DNA of 64,000 bases, from NCBI RefSeq assembly GCF_020524345.1, contig NZ_JAIVLH010000009.1, positions 1 to 64,000 of the forward strand, in the 5' to 3' direction. Origin of the DNA: Metabacillus niabensis (GTDB lineage Bacteria > Bacillota > Bacilli > Bacillales > Bacillaceae). Made by a program: the position numbers and the translations under genes. Of the stretch, positions 34,066 through 44,297 are shown piece after piece. The notes beneath the pieces were generated by a model. It was given only the letters and a program-made list of their open reading frames with translations, ran no database searches and was not told the DNA's origin. The stretch's first letter is position 1, and each line of letters begins with the position of its first letter.

Positions 34066-36756
34066 ATGAAGTGGCATGAAATGAGATCAGATGAAGTAAT
34101 GGATACCATTCATTCAGATCGTGATGTAGGATTAACGAATAAGGAGGTACAAAAAAGAACACAGAAATTTGGGCTTAATGAATTGAAAGAAGCTGACCGA
34201 CCTTCAGCTATTATTATATTTCTAAATCAATTTAAAGATTTTATGGTTCTTGTACTACTTGCAGCAACATTAATTTCAGGACTTTTAGGAGAATACATTG
34301 ATGCCATTGCAATCATTGCAATAGTGATTGTAAATGGTGTTTTAGGCTTTTTTCAGGAGAGACGTGCTGAACGTTCTTTAGAAGCCTTAAAAGAGCTATC
34401 TGCTCCACAAGTAACTGTGTTACGGGATGGTAAGTGGGAAAAAATTCTTTCAAAGGAATTAGTACCTGGTGACATTGTTAAGTTTACGAGTGGTGATCGA
34501 ATTGGCGCAGATATGAGATTAATTGACACAAAGAGTTTAGAGGTGGAAGAATCGGCCCTAACGGGAGAATCCTTACCTGTCCAAAAATCAACGCAGCCGA
34601 TAGCAGGTGAAAATGTTGGCCTCGGTGATTTAACAAACATGGTTTTCATGGGAACGCTTGTAACAAGAGGTTCTGGTATTGGGGTCGTGATTGGAACAGG
34701 AATGAGTACGGCAATGGGACAAATTGCTGATCTTCTTCAGAATGCTGAAACAATGGAAACTCCTCTCCAAAGGCGGTTAGAACAATTAGGGAAGATATTA
34801 ATTGTTGTCGCTTTATTTTTGACATTACTGGTTGTAAGTATTGGGGTTCTGCAAGGACATGATCTTTATAATATGTTTTTAGCTGGTGTGTCATTAGCCG
34901 TTGCTGCTATTCCAGAAGGGCTTCCAGCTATTGTAACGGTAGCATTATCTCTTGGTGTTCAGCGGATGATCAAACAAAATTCGATCGTACGCAAACTTCC
35001 TGCAGTAGAAACATTAGGCTGTGCTTCTGTTATTTGTTCAGATAAAACCGGGACAATGACACAGAATAAAATGACGGTAACACATGTATGGTCAGGTGAT
35101 CAAGTGTGGAATATTACCGGGACAGGATACCATCCACATGGAGAATTTTTAAGGGATGGTGAACCGGTTGATGCAACAAAGACAAGAACACTACAGCAAA
35201 TTTTAACCTTTGGCTCATTATGTAATACCGCAACGTTAAAAGAAAATGATGGACAATATCAACTGGATGGTGATCCGACAGAAGGAGCTCTATTAGTCGC
35301 TGCAATGAAAGCAGGGTTAAGAAAAGAAACGTTACTGAAAAATTTTGAAGTCATAGATGAATTCCCTTTTGATTCATCGCGAAAAATGATGAGTGTTATT
35401 GTACGAGATAAATCGGGTAATCAATTTGTCGTAACGAAAGGTGCTCCAGATGTTTTAGCAGGTGTTTCAAAATATATCTTATGGAACGAACGGCAAGAGA
35501 ATTTTAATAGTAAATACGATACTAAAGTTAAGCAAGCTATTGAATCACTAGCCTCCCAAGCGTTACGAACAATTGCTGTGGCGTTTAAACCTATAAAATC
35601 CAATGAGAAAATTAATACAAGCTTTGAAGCGGAAAGAGACCTCGTATTTATTGGCTTACAAGGTATGATTGATCCACCGCGTCCTGAGGTAAAACAAGCT
35701 GTGAAAGAATGTCGTGATGCAGGAATTAAAACGGTAATGATTACTGGAGATCATATCATTACAGCGAAGGCAATCGCACAACAACTTAATATCCTCCCTC
35801 AAAATGGGAAAGTGATGGAAGGGAAGGATTTGTCAGACCTTTCTGTCGAAGAGCTGGAGGAGATTGTTGATGATGTTTATGTGTTTGCTCGTGTTTCACC
35901 TGAACATAAGCTGAAAATTGTTAAAGCACTACAAAGCAGAGGTCATATTGTAGCGATGACCGGTGATGGTGTAAATGATGCACCTGCGATAAAGGCTGCA
36001 GATATCGGAATTTCTATGGGAGTTACCGGTACTGATGTGGCAAAAGAAGCTTCCTCATTAATATTGGTTGATGATAATTTTGCCACAATAAAATCAGCAA
36101 TAAAAGAAGGTAGAAATATTTACGAAAACATACGTAAGTTCATCCGCTATCTCCTTGCATCAAATGTTGGAGAAATATTGGTCATGCTCTTTGCTATGTT
36201 ATTAGCACTACCCTTGCCATTGGTTCCAATTCAAATTCTTTGGGTTAATTTAGTCACTGACGGACTTCCTGCTATGGCGCTAGGATTGGATAAACCTGAA
36301 GGGGATTTAATGAATCGAAAACCGCGACACCCTAAAGAAGGAGTTTTCGCGAGAGGGCTGGGATGGAAAGTTGTATCACGTGGATTCCTAATTGGTATCG
36401 TAACATTGGCAGCCTTTATGATTGTCTATTATCGTAACCCAGATGATCTTGCCTATGCGCAAACTATTGCCTTTTCTACATTAGTTATGGCACAATTAAT
36501 TCACGTATTTGACTGTCGAAGTGAAAAATCTATTTTTGAACGAAATCCATTTGGCAATATGTACTTAATTGGTGCTGTTATTTCTTCAATTTTACTCATG
36601 CTTGTGGTTATCTATTATCCGCCGTTACAACCGATTTTCCACACTCTGCCTATATTAGCGAGAGATTGGTTGTTAATTCTAGGACTATCAGCTATTCCAA
36701 CTTTTTTACTTGCAGGATCACTTTTAACAAGAAAAAGCACAAAGACTATGTTATAA
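34066..36756 (+). CDS. yloB: P-type calcium-transporting ATPase
   Basis: An 896-residue SERCA-like P2A ATPase that pumps calcium out of the cytoplasm; the B. subtilis homologue is made in sporulation. Actuator motif TGES lies near 166, the M4 ion-site motif PEGLP near 284, phosphorylation motif DKTGTMT at 326-332, KGAPDV in the nucleotide domain, and TGDGVNDAPA near 636. Ten membrane segments fit the hydrophobic pattern. The ATG follows a GGTG-type ribosome site. It is transcribed divergently from rqcH across 232 bp without any other gene. Confidence 0.94.
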   Translation: MKWHEMRSDEVMDTIHSDRDVGLTNKEVQKRTQKFGLNELKEADRPSAIIIFLNQFKDFMVLVLLAATLISGLLGEYIDAIAIIAIVIVNGVLGFFQERRAERSLEALKELSAPQVTVLRDGKWEKILSKELVPGDIVKFTSGDRIGADMRLIDTKSLEVEESALTGESLPVQKSTQPIAGENVGLGDLTNMVFMGTLVTRGSGIGVVIGTGMSTAMGQIADLLQNAETMETPLQRRLEQLGKILIVVALFLTLLVVSIGVLQGHDLYNMFLAGVSLAVAAIPEGLPAIVTVALSLGVQRMIKQNSIVRKLPAVETLGCASVICSDKTGTMTQNKMTVTHVWSGDQVWNITGTGYHPHGEFLRDGEPVDATKTRTLQQILTFGSLCNTATLKENDGQYQLDGDPTEGALLVAAMKAGLRKETLLKNFEVIDEFPFDSSRKMMSVIVRDKSGNQFVVTKGAPDVLAGVSKYILWNERQENFNSKYDTKVKQAIESLASQALRTIAVAFKPIKSNEKINTSFEAERDLVFIGLQGMIDPPRPEVKQAVKECRDAGIKTVMITGDHIITAKAIAQQLNILPQNGKVMEGKDLSDLSVEELEEIVDDVYVFARVSPEHKLKIVKALQSRGHIVAMTGDGVNDAPAIKAADIGISMGVTGTDVAKEASSLILVDDNFATIKSAIKEGRNIYENIRKFIRYLLASNVGEILVMLFAMLLALPLPLVPIQILWVNLVTDGLPAMALGLDKPEGDLMNRKPRHPKEGVFARGLGWKVVSRGFLIGIVTLAAFMIVYYRNPDDLAYAQTIAFSTLVMAQLIHVFDCRSEKSIFERNPFGNMYLIGAVISSILLMLVVIYYPPLQPIFHTLPILARDWLLILGLSAIPTFLLAGSLLTRKSTKTML

Positions 36757-36760
36757 TCCT

Positions 36761-36791
36761 AAAGGGGGTGACCCAAAAAGTCATCCCCTTT
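36761..36791 (+). terminator. Probable terminator of yloB
   Basis: AAAGGGGGTGAC pairs with GTCATCCCCTTT with one mismatch and a 7-nt loop, four bases after the stop codon. The T run is only three long, so termination may be weak. Confidence 0.6.
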
Positions 36792-36796
36792 GCTTG

Positions 36797-36826
36797 TTGA
36801 CAATATATCATGCTATTTTGTATATA
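36797..36826 (+). promoter_or_regulatory. Candidate sigma-A promoter of the yloC-remA-gmk-rpoZ unit
   Basis: TTGACA (36797-36802) and TATATA (36821-36826) are 18 bp apart, directly after the yloB hairpin. A leader of about 145 nt would follow. Confidence 0.5.
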
Positions 36827-36977
36827 AGAAAAATTTGTCTTTTCGCCAAAGTCTTAATGGTTAAAGCCTTCGTTTTTCTCATACTTTAATCCTTTAATAA
36901 TAGGTAAAACTACCTTAAAGTATAACAAAGTTATCCAACAAGCGTTTCCGCTTTTCTTAGAAAGAGAGTGATACATA

Positions 36978-37853
36978 ATGATACGAAGTATGACTGGATT
37001 TGGCCGTGCCAGTAGGCATATTCAATCCTGTCTATTTACAGTAGAAATGAAATCTGTAAATCATCGGTTTTTGGATATTCAGTTAAAAATGCCTAAACAG
37101 CTTATGAATATGGAAGATAAAATAAGAAAGCTCATATCAAATTCCATAAGCCGAGGTCGTATTGAAGTCTACATAAATGTTGAAGGGGAAGTTCTAACAA
37201 CAAAATCCATTCATGTTGATTGGGATTTAATAGATCAATATGTTTCCTCTCTTCAACAAATAAAAAGTCGTTTTTCAATTGATGAACAACTTTCATTACA
37301 GCATATACTTGCTTTAGATGGTGCTATCGATGTACAAAAGGAGTCAGTTTCTAGTAATGCTTTGGAAAATGGAATACTGGAGTTAGTAAACTCTGCTGTA
37401 AAGGAATTATCATTAATGAGAAAAGTTGAAGGTGAGAATTTAGCTGCTGACTTAAAGAAAAGGTTGACTATGCTTAGTCAGATTAACGGTCAGTTAGAGA
37501 AGTTTGCTCCAATTGTTGTCGGCAATTACCAAGAACGAATTAGTAATCGTGTTGCAGAATTTATATCAGGGAAATTAGATGAAAATCGAATTCTTACAGA
37601 AGTGGCACTTTTTGCTGATAAAGCTGACATAATGGAGGAAATTACAAGAATACATAGTCATATTCAACAATTCAAAGATTCATTAACTTTTAGTGAACCT
37701 ATTGGACGTAAGTTGGACTTTCTTGTTCAGGAGTTGAATCGGGAGGCAAATACGATCGGTTCTAAAGCTAATGATAGCCAAATTGCAAAAAATGTTGTTG
37801 AATTAAAAAGTATTATTGAAAAATTGAAAGAACAAGTTCAAAATATTGAATAA
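36978..37853 (+). CDS. yloC: YloC, YicC-family endoribonuclease
   Basis: A 291-residue YicC/YloC family protein; family members have endoribonuclease activity. The N-terminal signature IRSMTGFGRAS opens the protein and VEMKSVNHRFLDI follows at about 20-35; the C-terminal DUF1732-like domain has the characteristic DKADIMEEITRIHSHI and GRKLDFLVQELNREANT stretches. The ATG lies after AGAGAG. It begins the yloC-remA-gmk-rpoZ run found across bacilli. Confidence 0.94.
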   Translation: MIRSMTGFGRASRHIQSCLFTVEMKSVNHRFLDIQLKMPKQLMNMEDKIRKLISNSISRGRIEVYINVEGEVLTTKSIHVDWDLIDQYVSSLQQIKSRFSIDEQLSLQHILALDGAIDVQKESVSSNALENGILELVNSAVKELSLMRKVEGENLAADLKKRLTMLSQINGQLEKFAPIVVGNYQERISNRVAEFISGKLDENRILTEVALFADKADIMEEITRIHSHIQQFKDSLTFSEPIGRKLDFLVQELNREANTIGSKANDSQIAKNVVELKSIIEKLKEQVQNIE

Positions 37854-37927
37854 GCACAAACAACCATTGATTATAAAAGGGCTTATAAGGCAAAAATAGT
37901 TTTGTCCTAATTAGGGGGAGCATTTGA

Positions 37928-38191
37928 ATGAGCATTAAATTAATCAATATCGGTTTCGGGAACATTGTTTCTGCAAACCGTATTATATCTATTGTTAGTC
38001 CTGAATCAGCTCCAATTAAGAGAATCATTCAAGACGCAAGAGATAGAGGTATGTTAATCGACGCTACATATGGCCGTCGTACAAGAGCAGTTGTAATAAT
38101 GGACAGCGATCATATCATCCTATCCGCTGTTCAGCCAGAAACAGTTGCTCAAAGGCTTTCAAATAAAGATGAGCTATCAGATGAAGGGTAG
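37928..38191 (+). CDS. remA: RemA, DNA-binding regulator of biofilm matrix genes
   Basis: An 87-residue protein of the RemA family. In B. subtilis RemA activates matrix operons and osmoprotection genes by binding DNA as a wrapped octameric ring. Conserved features are [18 protein letters not shown] near the N-terminus, [11 protein letters not shown] in the middle and [13 protein letters not shown] after it, containing the Arg residues used in DNA binding. AGGGGG precedes the ATG. Matrix genes themselves are outside the window, so their control by this protein is inferred only from orthology. Confidence 0.94.
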   Translation: MSIKLINIGFGNIVSANRIISIVSPESAPIKRIIQDARDRGMLIDATYGRRTRAVVIMDSDHIILSAVQPETVAQRLSNKDELSDEG

Positions 38192-38821
<630 letters not shown>

Positions 38822-38822
38822 A

Positions 38823-39023
38823 ATGTTATACCCTTCTATTGATGTACTTATGAATAAATTAGATTCTAAATATACACTTGTAACAGTAGCGGCAAAACGC
38901 GCCCGAGAAATGCAGGAGCTAAGTGATCAGCAAATTCAGAAACCTGTTTCTTTCAAGTATGTAGGGAAAGCACTGGAAGAGATCAACGCCGGACTTCTTA
39001 ATTATAAACGTACTGAAAAATAA
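38823..39023 (+). CDS. rpoZ: RNA polymerase omega subunit
   Basis: The smallest core RNA polymerase subunit, assisting beta-prime folding. The product is 66 residues from ATG 38823; the upstream open frame overlapping gmk is not supported. Family features are [26 protein letters not shown] and the later [20 protein letters not shown] lies 8 nt upstream within the gmk end. It is the last gene before a large inverted-repeat element. Confidence 0.95.
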   Translation: MLYPSIDVLMNKLDSKYTLVTVAAKRAREMQELSDQQIQKPVSFKYVGKALEEINAGLLNYKRTEK

Positions 39024-39036
39024 TGAGCGGTAGTAG

Positions 39037-39160
39037 AGGATGACGGAGAGCTTAGGGTCAGATCCCACTAAGACAATATATAGACTTTACCTGTAGTGAA
39101 GAGCTATATATTGCTTTATTGTGCGGGAGCTGACCCTATTGTGTCATCCTTTTTCTTTTC
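39037..39160. repeat. Large compound inverted repeat between rpoZ and coaBC
   Basis: Paired arms nest outward from a small loop: CTTTAC/GTGAAG (39085-39090, 39096-39101), CAATATATAG/CTATATATTG (39074-39083, 39104-39113), TCCC/GGGA, TAGGGTCAG/CTGACCCTA (39053-39061, 39130-39138) and AGGATGAC/GTCATCCT (39037-39044, 39143-39150). TTTTTCTTTTC follows the right end. It could be an outsized terminator, a structured RNA, or a non-autonomous mobile element; see findings. Confidence 0.8.
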
Positions 39161-39203
39161 GTTTCAATCATACAAAAAGGATACATGAAAGTTGGTGGGA
39201 AAA

Positions 39204-40418
39204 ATGATATCAGGTAGGAAGATATTATTATGTGTGAGCGGAGGAATTGCTGTTTATAAAGCAGCAGCATTAACAAGTAAACTTGTACAGGCTGGTGCAG
39301 AGATGAAAGTGATCATGAGTCATTCAGCTATGGAATTCGTTTCACCATTAACCTTTCAAGCATTATCTCGAAACGATGTCTTTTTTGACACCTTTGATGA
39401 AAAAAACTCTAAAGTCATTGCACATATTGATCTTGCCGATTGGGCAGATCTTGTATTAGTAGCGCCTGCTACAGCCAATGTTATTGGAAAATTAGCAAAT
39501 GGAATTGCAGATAATATGTTAACAACAACTTTGTTAGCTACTACTGCAAAAGTATGGATCGCACCTGCTATGAATGTCCATATGTATGACAACCCTGCTG
39601 TGCAAAAAAATATCCAAACATTATATAACTATGGGTATGAATTTATTGAACCAAGTGAAGGGTTTTTAGCTTGTGGCTATATAGGAAAAGGACGATTAGA
39701 GGAGCCAGAAAAAATTTTAACTCTTGTATCAAACTACTTTGAGAAGCAAGAACATGGTGAACCATTAAAAAACGTAAAAGTGCTAATTACAGCTGGACCT
39801 ACGAGAGAAAAGGTAGACCCTGTTCGGTATTTTACAAATCATTCATCAGGAAAAATGGGCTATGCCATTGCTGAAGAAGCGGCGAAATTAGGAGCAAATG
39901 TTACATTGATTACAGGTCCAACATCTGTTGACTTCCCTAATTATGTTGATGTAATTAGAGTTGAATCAGCAGATGAGATGTATCAGCAGGTGATGAACTA
40001 CTATCCTAATACTGATGTAGTGATAAAGTCTGCAGCGGTCGCCGATTATCGTCCTATTCATACCTTTGAACAAAAGATGAAAAAGAGTCAGGACCATTTA
40101 GTGATTGAGATGGAGAAAACAACAGATATTTTAAAAGAGCTGGGAAGGCAAAAAAGACAACAAATTTTAGTAGGATTTGCAGCAGAAACAAATGACCTTG
40201 AGCAATACGCGAAAAAGAAATTGCAAAGCAAAAACCTAGACCTGATTGTAGCAAATAATATAACGACTGAAGGAGCAGGGTTTGGTACAGATACAAATAT
40301 CGTAACAATTTATGATCGGAATCTAACTAAAACTGAACTGCCACTTTTGACAAAAAGAGAAGTTGCAAGAAAGCTTCTTGAGAAGGTTCAAAGTTTAGTA
40401 AAGGGTGTTAAGGAATGA
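39204..40418 (+). CDS. coaBC: CoaBC, phosphopantothenoylcysteine synthetase/decarboxylase
   Basis: Bifunctional enzyme of coenzyme A synthesis. The product is 404 residues from ATG 39204 behind GGTGGGA; a TTG four codons upstream overlaps that site and is rejected. The N-terminal flavin-binding CoaC domain (about 1-180) has GRKILLCVSGGIAVYKA, the catalytic His region and APAMNVHMY, with the Cys lid near FLACGYIGKGRLEEP. The C-terminal CoaB domain (190-400) has ITAGPTREKVDPVR and AAVADYRP. It overlaps priA by 4 nt. Confidence 0.96.
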   Translation: MISGRKILLCVSGGIAVYKAAALTSKLVQAGAEMKVIMSHSAMEFVSPLTFQALSRNDVFFDTFDEKNSKVIAHIDLADWADLVLVAPATANVIGKLANGIADNMLTTTLLATTAKVWIAPAMNVHMYDNPAVQKNIQTLYNYGYEFIEPSEGFLACGYIGKGRLEEPEKILTLVSNYFEKQEHGEPLKNVKVLITAGPTREKVDPVRYFTNHSSGKMGYAIAEEAAKLGANVTLITGPTSVDFPNYVDVIRVESADEMYQQVMNYYPNTDVVIKSAAVADYRPIHTFEQKMKKSQDHLVIEMEKTTDILKELGRQKRQQILVGFAAETNDLEQYAKKKLQSKNLDLIVANNITTEGAGFGTDTNIVTIYDRNLTKTELPLLTKREVARKLLEKVQSLVKGVKE

Positions 40419-42832
40419 AATATGCAAGTGTCATTGTAGATGTTCCGGCTATGCAAACTGACAGGTCCTTTGACTATAAAATTCCTGAAGAATGGCAAGA
40501 CTTTTTAACACCAGGTATGAGAGTTATCGTTCCTTTTGGTCCAAGAAAAGTACAGGGCTTTGTTGTGGAGACAAAGAATTCTTCTGAATTTGACCGTCTA
40601 AAAGCAATCTCTGAATGCTTAGATTTAACACCTTGCCTTACTCCGGAATTATTAAAGGTGGGACATTGGTTAACTGAAAAAACTCTATGCTTTAAAATTT
40701 CAGCTTTTCAGGCAATGCTTCCTGCAGCAATGAAGGCAAAATATGAAAAAATTGTATCTCTTACATCAGATCATTCTATTGAATATTTATCGGAACAACT
40801 TCAACCCTTTTTTAACAAAAAAAATCAAGTTGATATGAAAGAAATTGAACAGGCAGTTCCTCTTCGGGTCATTCAAAAGGATATTAAAAACGGTTATCTC
40901 GAACTGATTTATAAGGTAAAGCAAAAAGGGAAAGAAAAGAAGATTAGAATGGTAAAACTTAACTGTTCGATTGATCAATTGGCTGAAAAAATCAAAGCAG
41001 TTAATACGAATGCGAAGAAACAACTAACAGTAATGACGTATTTCAAGGAAAATGACATTCGTATCATTCCTGTTGCAGATTTATTAGCTGTAACAAATGT
41101 ATCAGATTCGACACTAAAGACATTGATCTCCAAAGGTATATTAGTAGAAGAATATAAAGAAGTGTATCGGGATCCCTATCAAGATCGTCTTTTTGAGAAA
41201 ACAAAAGCTTTGCCATTAAATAATGAACAGCAGCAGGCAATAGCACCCATCCTTTCGGCAGTAGAAAATGATGATCACCATGTGTTTCTTATGTATGGTG
41301 TAACAGGAAGTGGGAAGACAGAGGTATATCTTCAATCGATTGAAGCAGTTTTAAATAATGGTAAAGAAGCAATCGTTTTAGTACCTGAAATTTCACTTAC
41401 GCCACAGATGGTCAATCGCTTTAAGGGTAGGTTTGGTTCTAAGGTCGCTGTACTTCACAGCGGACTGTCAACAGGGGAAAAATATGATGAATGGAGAAAG
41501 ATACAACGAAAAGAAGTGCAATTAGTTGTTGGAGCAAGATCTGCTATATTTGCTCCATTTGAGAACTTGGGGATGATTATCATTGATGAAGAGCATGAAT
41601 CTAGTTATAAACAAGAAGAAAATCCACGTTATCATGCTCGGGATGTGGCTATATATAGGGCTGAATTTCATCACTGCCCTGTAGTACTGGGCAGTGCGAC
41701 ACCTACATTAGAAACGTTTGCACGAGCGCAAAAGGATGTTTACAAGCTGTTAACATTAAAAGAACGTGTAAACAAAAGATCAATGCCGTCGGTTGAAATT
41801 ATCGATATGAGAGAAGAGCTTAGAAATGGAAACAGATCGATGTTTTCAACAGCATTAATTGAAAAGCTAACAGATCGGTTAGAAAAAAATGAACAATCGG
41901 TCTTATTCTTAAATAAACGCGGATACTCATCATTTGTCATGTGCCGTGACTGCGGTTTTGTTATACAATGTCCTCATTGTGATATTTCATTGACATATCA
42001 CCGTTTCGGTCAGCAGCTAAAATGTCATTACTGCGGACATGAGGAACATATGCCAAATGTATGTCCCGAATGCCAAAGTGAACATATCCGTTTCTTCGGC
42101 ACAGGTACTCAACGTGTGGAAGAGGAATTAGTAAAAGTAATGCCAGAGGCTCGAATAATTAGAATGGATGTTGATACGACTGGTCGAAAAGGTGCACATG
42201 AAAAGTTGTTGTCAAAATTCGGAAATAAAGAAGCTGATATCTTACTTGGAACTCAAATGATTGCAAAAGGTCTGGATTTTCCGGATGTTACATTAGTTGG
42301 TGTCCTAACGGCAGATACTATGTTGCATTTGCCCGATTTTCGAGCAACTGAAAAAACATTCCAACTCCTAACACAGGTCAGTGGAAGAGCAGGGAGACAT
42401 GAATTACCTGGAGAAGTCATCATTCAAACCTATACTCCTGAAAACTATAGTATTCAATTAGCAAGTAAATATGATTATGATGCCTTTTATGAGCATGAAA
42501 TGTTTTTAAGAAAATCACATGCATACCCACCATACTACTTCCTTGCCCTAGTGACAGTTTCCCATCCTGAAATAACAAAAGTGGTGTCAGTGACTGACAA
42601 GATTGTTCAGTTTTTAAGAAGAAATGTATCAAATGAATCAAAAATTCTCGGACCTGTTGCATCTCCTATCCCTCGTATCAACGATAGATATCGCTATCAA
42701 TGCATGGTAAAATACAAACGGGAAAAAAACTTACATGAAACGTTAAGGAAAATTATCGACCATTTTCAGCAGGAAATGAGTTCAAATGATTTAATGATTA
42801 CGATTGATTTAAGTCCTAATACTATGATGTAG
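40415..42832 (+). CDS. priA: PriA, primosomal helicase for replication restart
   Basis: 3'-5' DNA helicase that reloads the replisome at broken forks. The product is 805 residues. An N-terminal DNA-binding domain comes first (SVIVDVPAMQTDRSFDYKIP), then a winged helix, Walker A GVTGSGKTEVYL near residue 296-307, and DEEH. Zinc cysteines are in CRDCGFVIQCPHCD and CHYCGH...CPEC, about 510-550. Helicase C motifs with QVSGRAGR follow. It overlaps coaBC as ATGA. Confidence 0.97.
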   Translation: MKYASVIVDVPAMQTDRSFDYKIPEEWQDFLTPGMRVIVPFGPRKVQGFVVETKNSSEFDRLKAISECLDLTPCLTPELLKVGHWLTEKTLCFKISAFQAMLPAAMKAKYEKIVSLTSDHSIEYLSEQLQPFFNKKNQVDMKEIEQAVPLRVIQKDIKNGYLELIYKVKQKGKEKKIRMVKLNCSIDQLAEKIKAVNTNAKKQLTVMTYFKENDIRIIPVADLLAVTNVSDSTLKTLISKGILVEEYKEVYRDPYQDRLFEKTKALPLNNEQQQAIAPILSAVENDDHHVFLMYGVTGSGKTEVYLQSIEAVLNNGKEAIVLVPEISLTPQMVNRFKGRFGSKVAVLHSGLSTGEKYDEWRKIQRKEVQLVVGARSAIFAPFENLGMIIIDEEHESSYKQEENPRYHARDVAIYRAEFHHCPVVLGSATPTLETFARAQKDVYKLLTLKERVNKRSMPSVEIIDMREELRNGNRSMFSTALIEKLTDRLEKNEQSVLFLNKRGYSSFVMCRDCGFVIQCPHCDISLTYHRFGQQLKCHYCGHEEHMPNVCPECQSEHIRFFGTGTQRVEEELVKVMPEARIIRMDVDTTGRKGAHEKLLSKFGNKEADILLGTQMIAKGLDFPDVTLVGVLTADTMLHLPDFRATEKTFQLLTQVSGRAGRHELPGEVIIQTYTPENYSIQLASKYDYDAFYEHEMFLRKSHAYPPYYFLALVTVSHPEITKVVSVTDKIVQFLRRNVSNESKILGPVASPIPRINDRYRYQCMVKYKREKNLHETLRKIIDHFQQEMSSNDLMITIDLSPNTMM

Positions 42833-42873
42833 TTATCTTAAATATTGAAATTATTTTGTTTGGAGGTATTTTT

Positions 42874-43356
42874 TTGGCAGTAAAACCTATAGTAATGTAT
42901 CCAGCACAAGTTTTAGAGATGCCTTGTGAAAAGGTTCAAATTTTTGATAGGAAGCTTTCAAAGCTTTTGGCAGATATGTATGATACGATGATTGAGAATG
43001 ATGGTGTTGGATTAGCTGCACCGCAAATAGGGCTTTCCAAGCAAATCGCGATTGTTGATATTGATGATCATCACGGAACGATTGAATTAATAAACCCTGT
43101 TATTATAGAGCAGCGCGGTATTCAAACCGGTCCGGAAGGCTGTTTAAGCTTTCCAGGGTTATATGGTGACGTGAGCAGGTCTGATTACATAAAGGTAAGA
43201 ACCTATAATAAAAAAGGGAAAATGAGAATAATAGAAGCTGAAGGTTTTCTAGCCAGGGCGATACAGCATGAAATAGACCATTTAGAAGGTATTCTTTTTA
43301 CATCAAAGGTGGAAAGGTACATAACGGAAGATGAATTAGAAAGCACGGAAGGATGA
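42874..43356 (+). CDS. def: Peptide deformylase
   Basis: Removes the formyl group from nascent protein N-termini. The product is 160 residues when started at TTG 42874, which has GGAGGT six bases upstream and gives the expected N-terminus (AVKPIV); an upstream frame start lacks a site. Motifs [10 protein letters not shown] (about 44-53), EGCLSFP with the metal Cys (about 88-94) and HEIDH (about 131-135) are complete. This is the short, B. subtilis DefA-like form. fmt follows at once, a natural partner that adds the formyl group to initiator tRNA. Confidence 0.96.
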   Translation: MAVKPIVMYPAQVLEMPCEKVQIFDRKLSKLLADMYDTMIENDGVGLAAPQIGLSKQIAIVDIDDHHGTIELINPVIIEQRGIQTGPEGCLSFPGLYGDVSRSDYIKVRTYNKKGKMRIIEAEGFLARAIQHEIDHLEGILFTSKVERYITEDELESTEG

Positions 43357-43361
43357 CATAT

Positions 43362-44297
43362 ATGACTAAGATCGTTTTTATGGGAACCCCTGATTTTTCA
43401 GTTCCTATTTTAAAAAGCCTCATTGAAGAAGGCTTTAACATTGTTGGTGTTGTAACACAACCCGATCGTCCAAAAGGAAGAAAAAAGCTCTTAACTCCGC
43501 CTCCTGTTAAGATTGAAGCAGAGAAGCACAATTTAAAAGTGCTTCAGCCTGAAAAAATTCGTCATGAAGTTCAGGATGTTTTAGCTTTAGAACCTGATCT
43601 AATTATTACTGCTGCATTTGGACAAATTTTACCGAAAGAGCTTCTGGAAGCTCCAAAGTATGGATGTATCAATGTTCATGCTTCACTTTTACCCGAATTA
43701 AGGGGGGGTGCCCCTATTCATTATTCAATCCTTCAAGGGAAGACTAAAACAGGTATAACCATCATGTATATGGCAGAAAAGCTTGATGCAGGGGATATTC
43801 TTACTCAAATTGAAGTTGAAATAGATGAAAGAGATACTGTTGGCTTATTACATGACAAGTTAAGTACAGCAGGTGTGAAATTATTATTAGAAACACTGCC
43901 TCCTTTATTAAAGGGGAATATAACACCACAGAAACAGGATGATACAAAAGCTACTTTTGCATCCAATATAAAGAGGGAACAAGAACGGATTGATTGGTCT
44001 AAGACAGGTGAAGAAATCTACAACCAAATTAGAGGATTAAACCCTTGGCCAGTATCGTTTACAACCTATCAAGATCAACTAATGAAAATTTGGTGGGGAG
44101 AAAAGGTAAAGAGTAATGAAGATGCAAACCCAGGGACAATTCTGTTGATAGAAGATGATGGGATCGTTGTCTCAACAGGGAATAAAACAGCGATCAAAAT
44201 AACCGAGCTTCAACCTTCTGGTAAAAAGAAGATGACAGGAGAAGAATTCTTGCGAGGTACAACCATGAATGAGGGTGAAAGATTAGGCAATGAATAA
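43362..44297 (+). CDS. fmt: Methionyl-tRNA formyltransferase
   Basis: Formylates Met-tRNA-fMet for initiation. The product is 311 residues from ATG 43362, eight bases after GGAAGGA; an ATG three codons earlier is at zero distance from that site and less likely. MGTPDFSVP opens the Rossmann domain, the formyl-donor and catalytic motif [17 protein letters not shown] is near 105-121, and a C-terminal OB-like domain holds [17 protein letters not shown]. It overlaps rsmB by 8 nt. Confidence 0.96.
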   Translation: MTKIVFMGTPDFSVPILKSLIEEGFNIVGVVTQPDRPKGRKKLLTPPPVKIEAEKHNLKVLQPEKIRHEVQDVLALEPDLIITAAFGQILPKELLEAPKYGCINVHASLLPELRGGAPIHYSILQGKTKTGITIMYMAEKLDAGDILTQIEVEIDERDTVGLLHDKLSTAGVKLLLETLPPLLKGNITPQKQDDTKATFASNIKREQERIDWSKTGEEIYNQIRGLNPWPVSFTTYQDQLMKIWWGEKVKSNEDANPGTILLIEDDGIVVSTGNKTAIKITELQPSGKKKMTGEEFLRGTTMNEGERLGNE

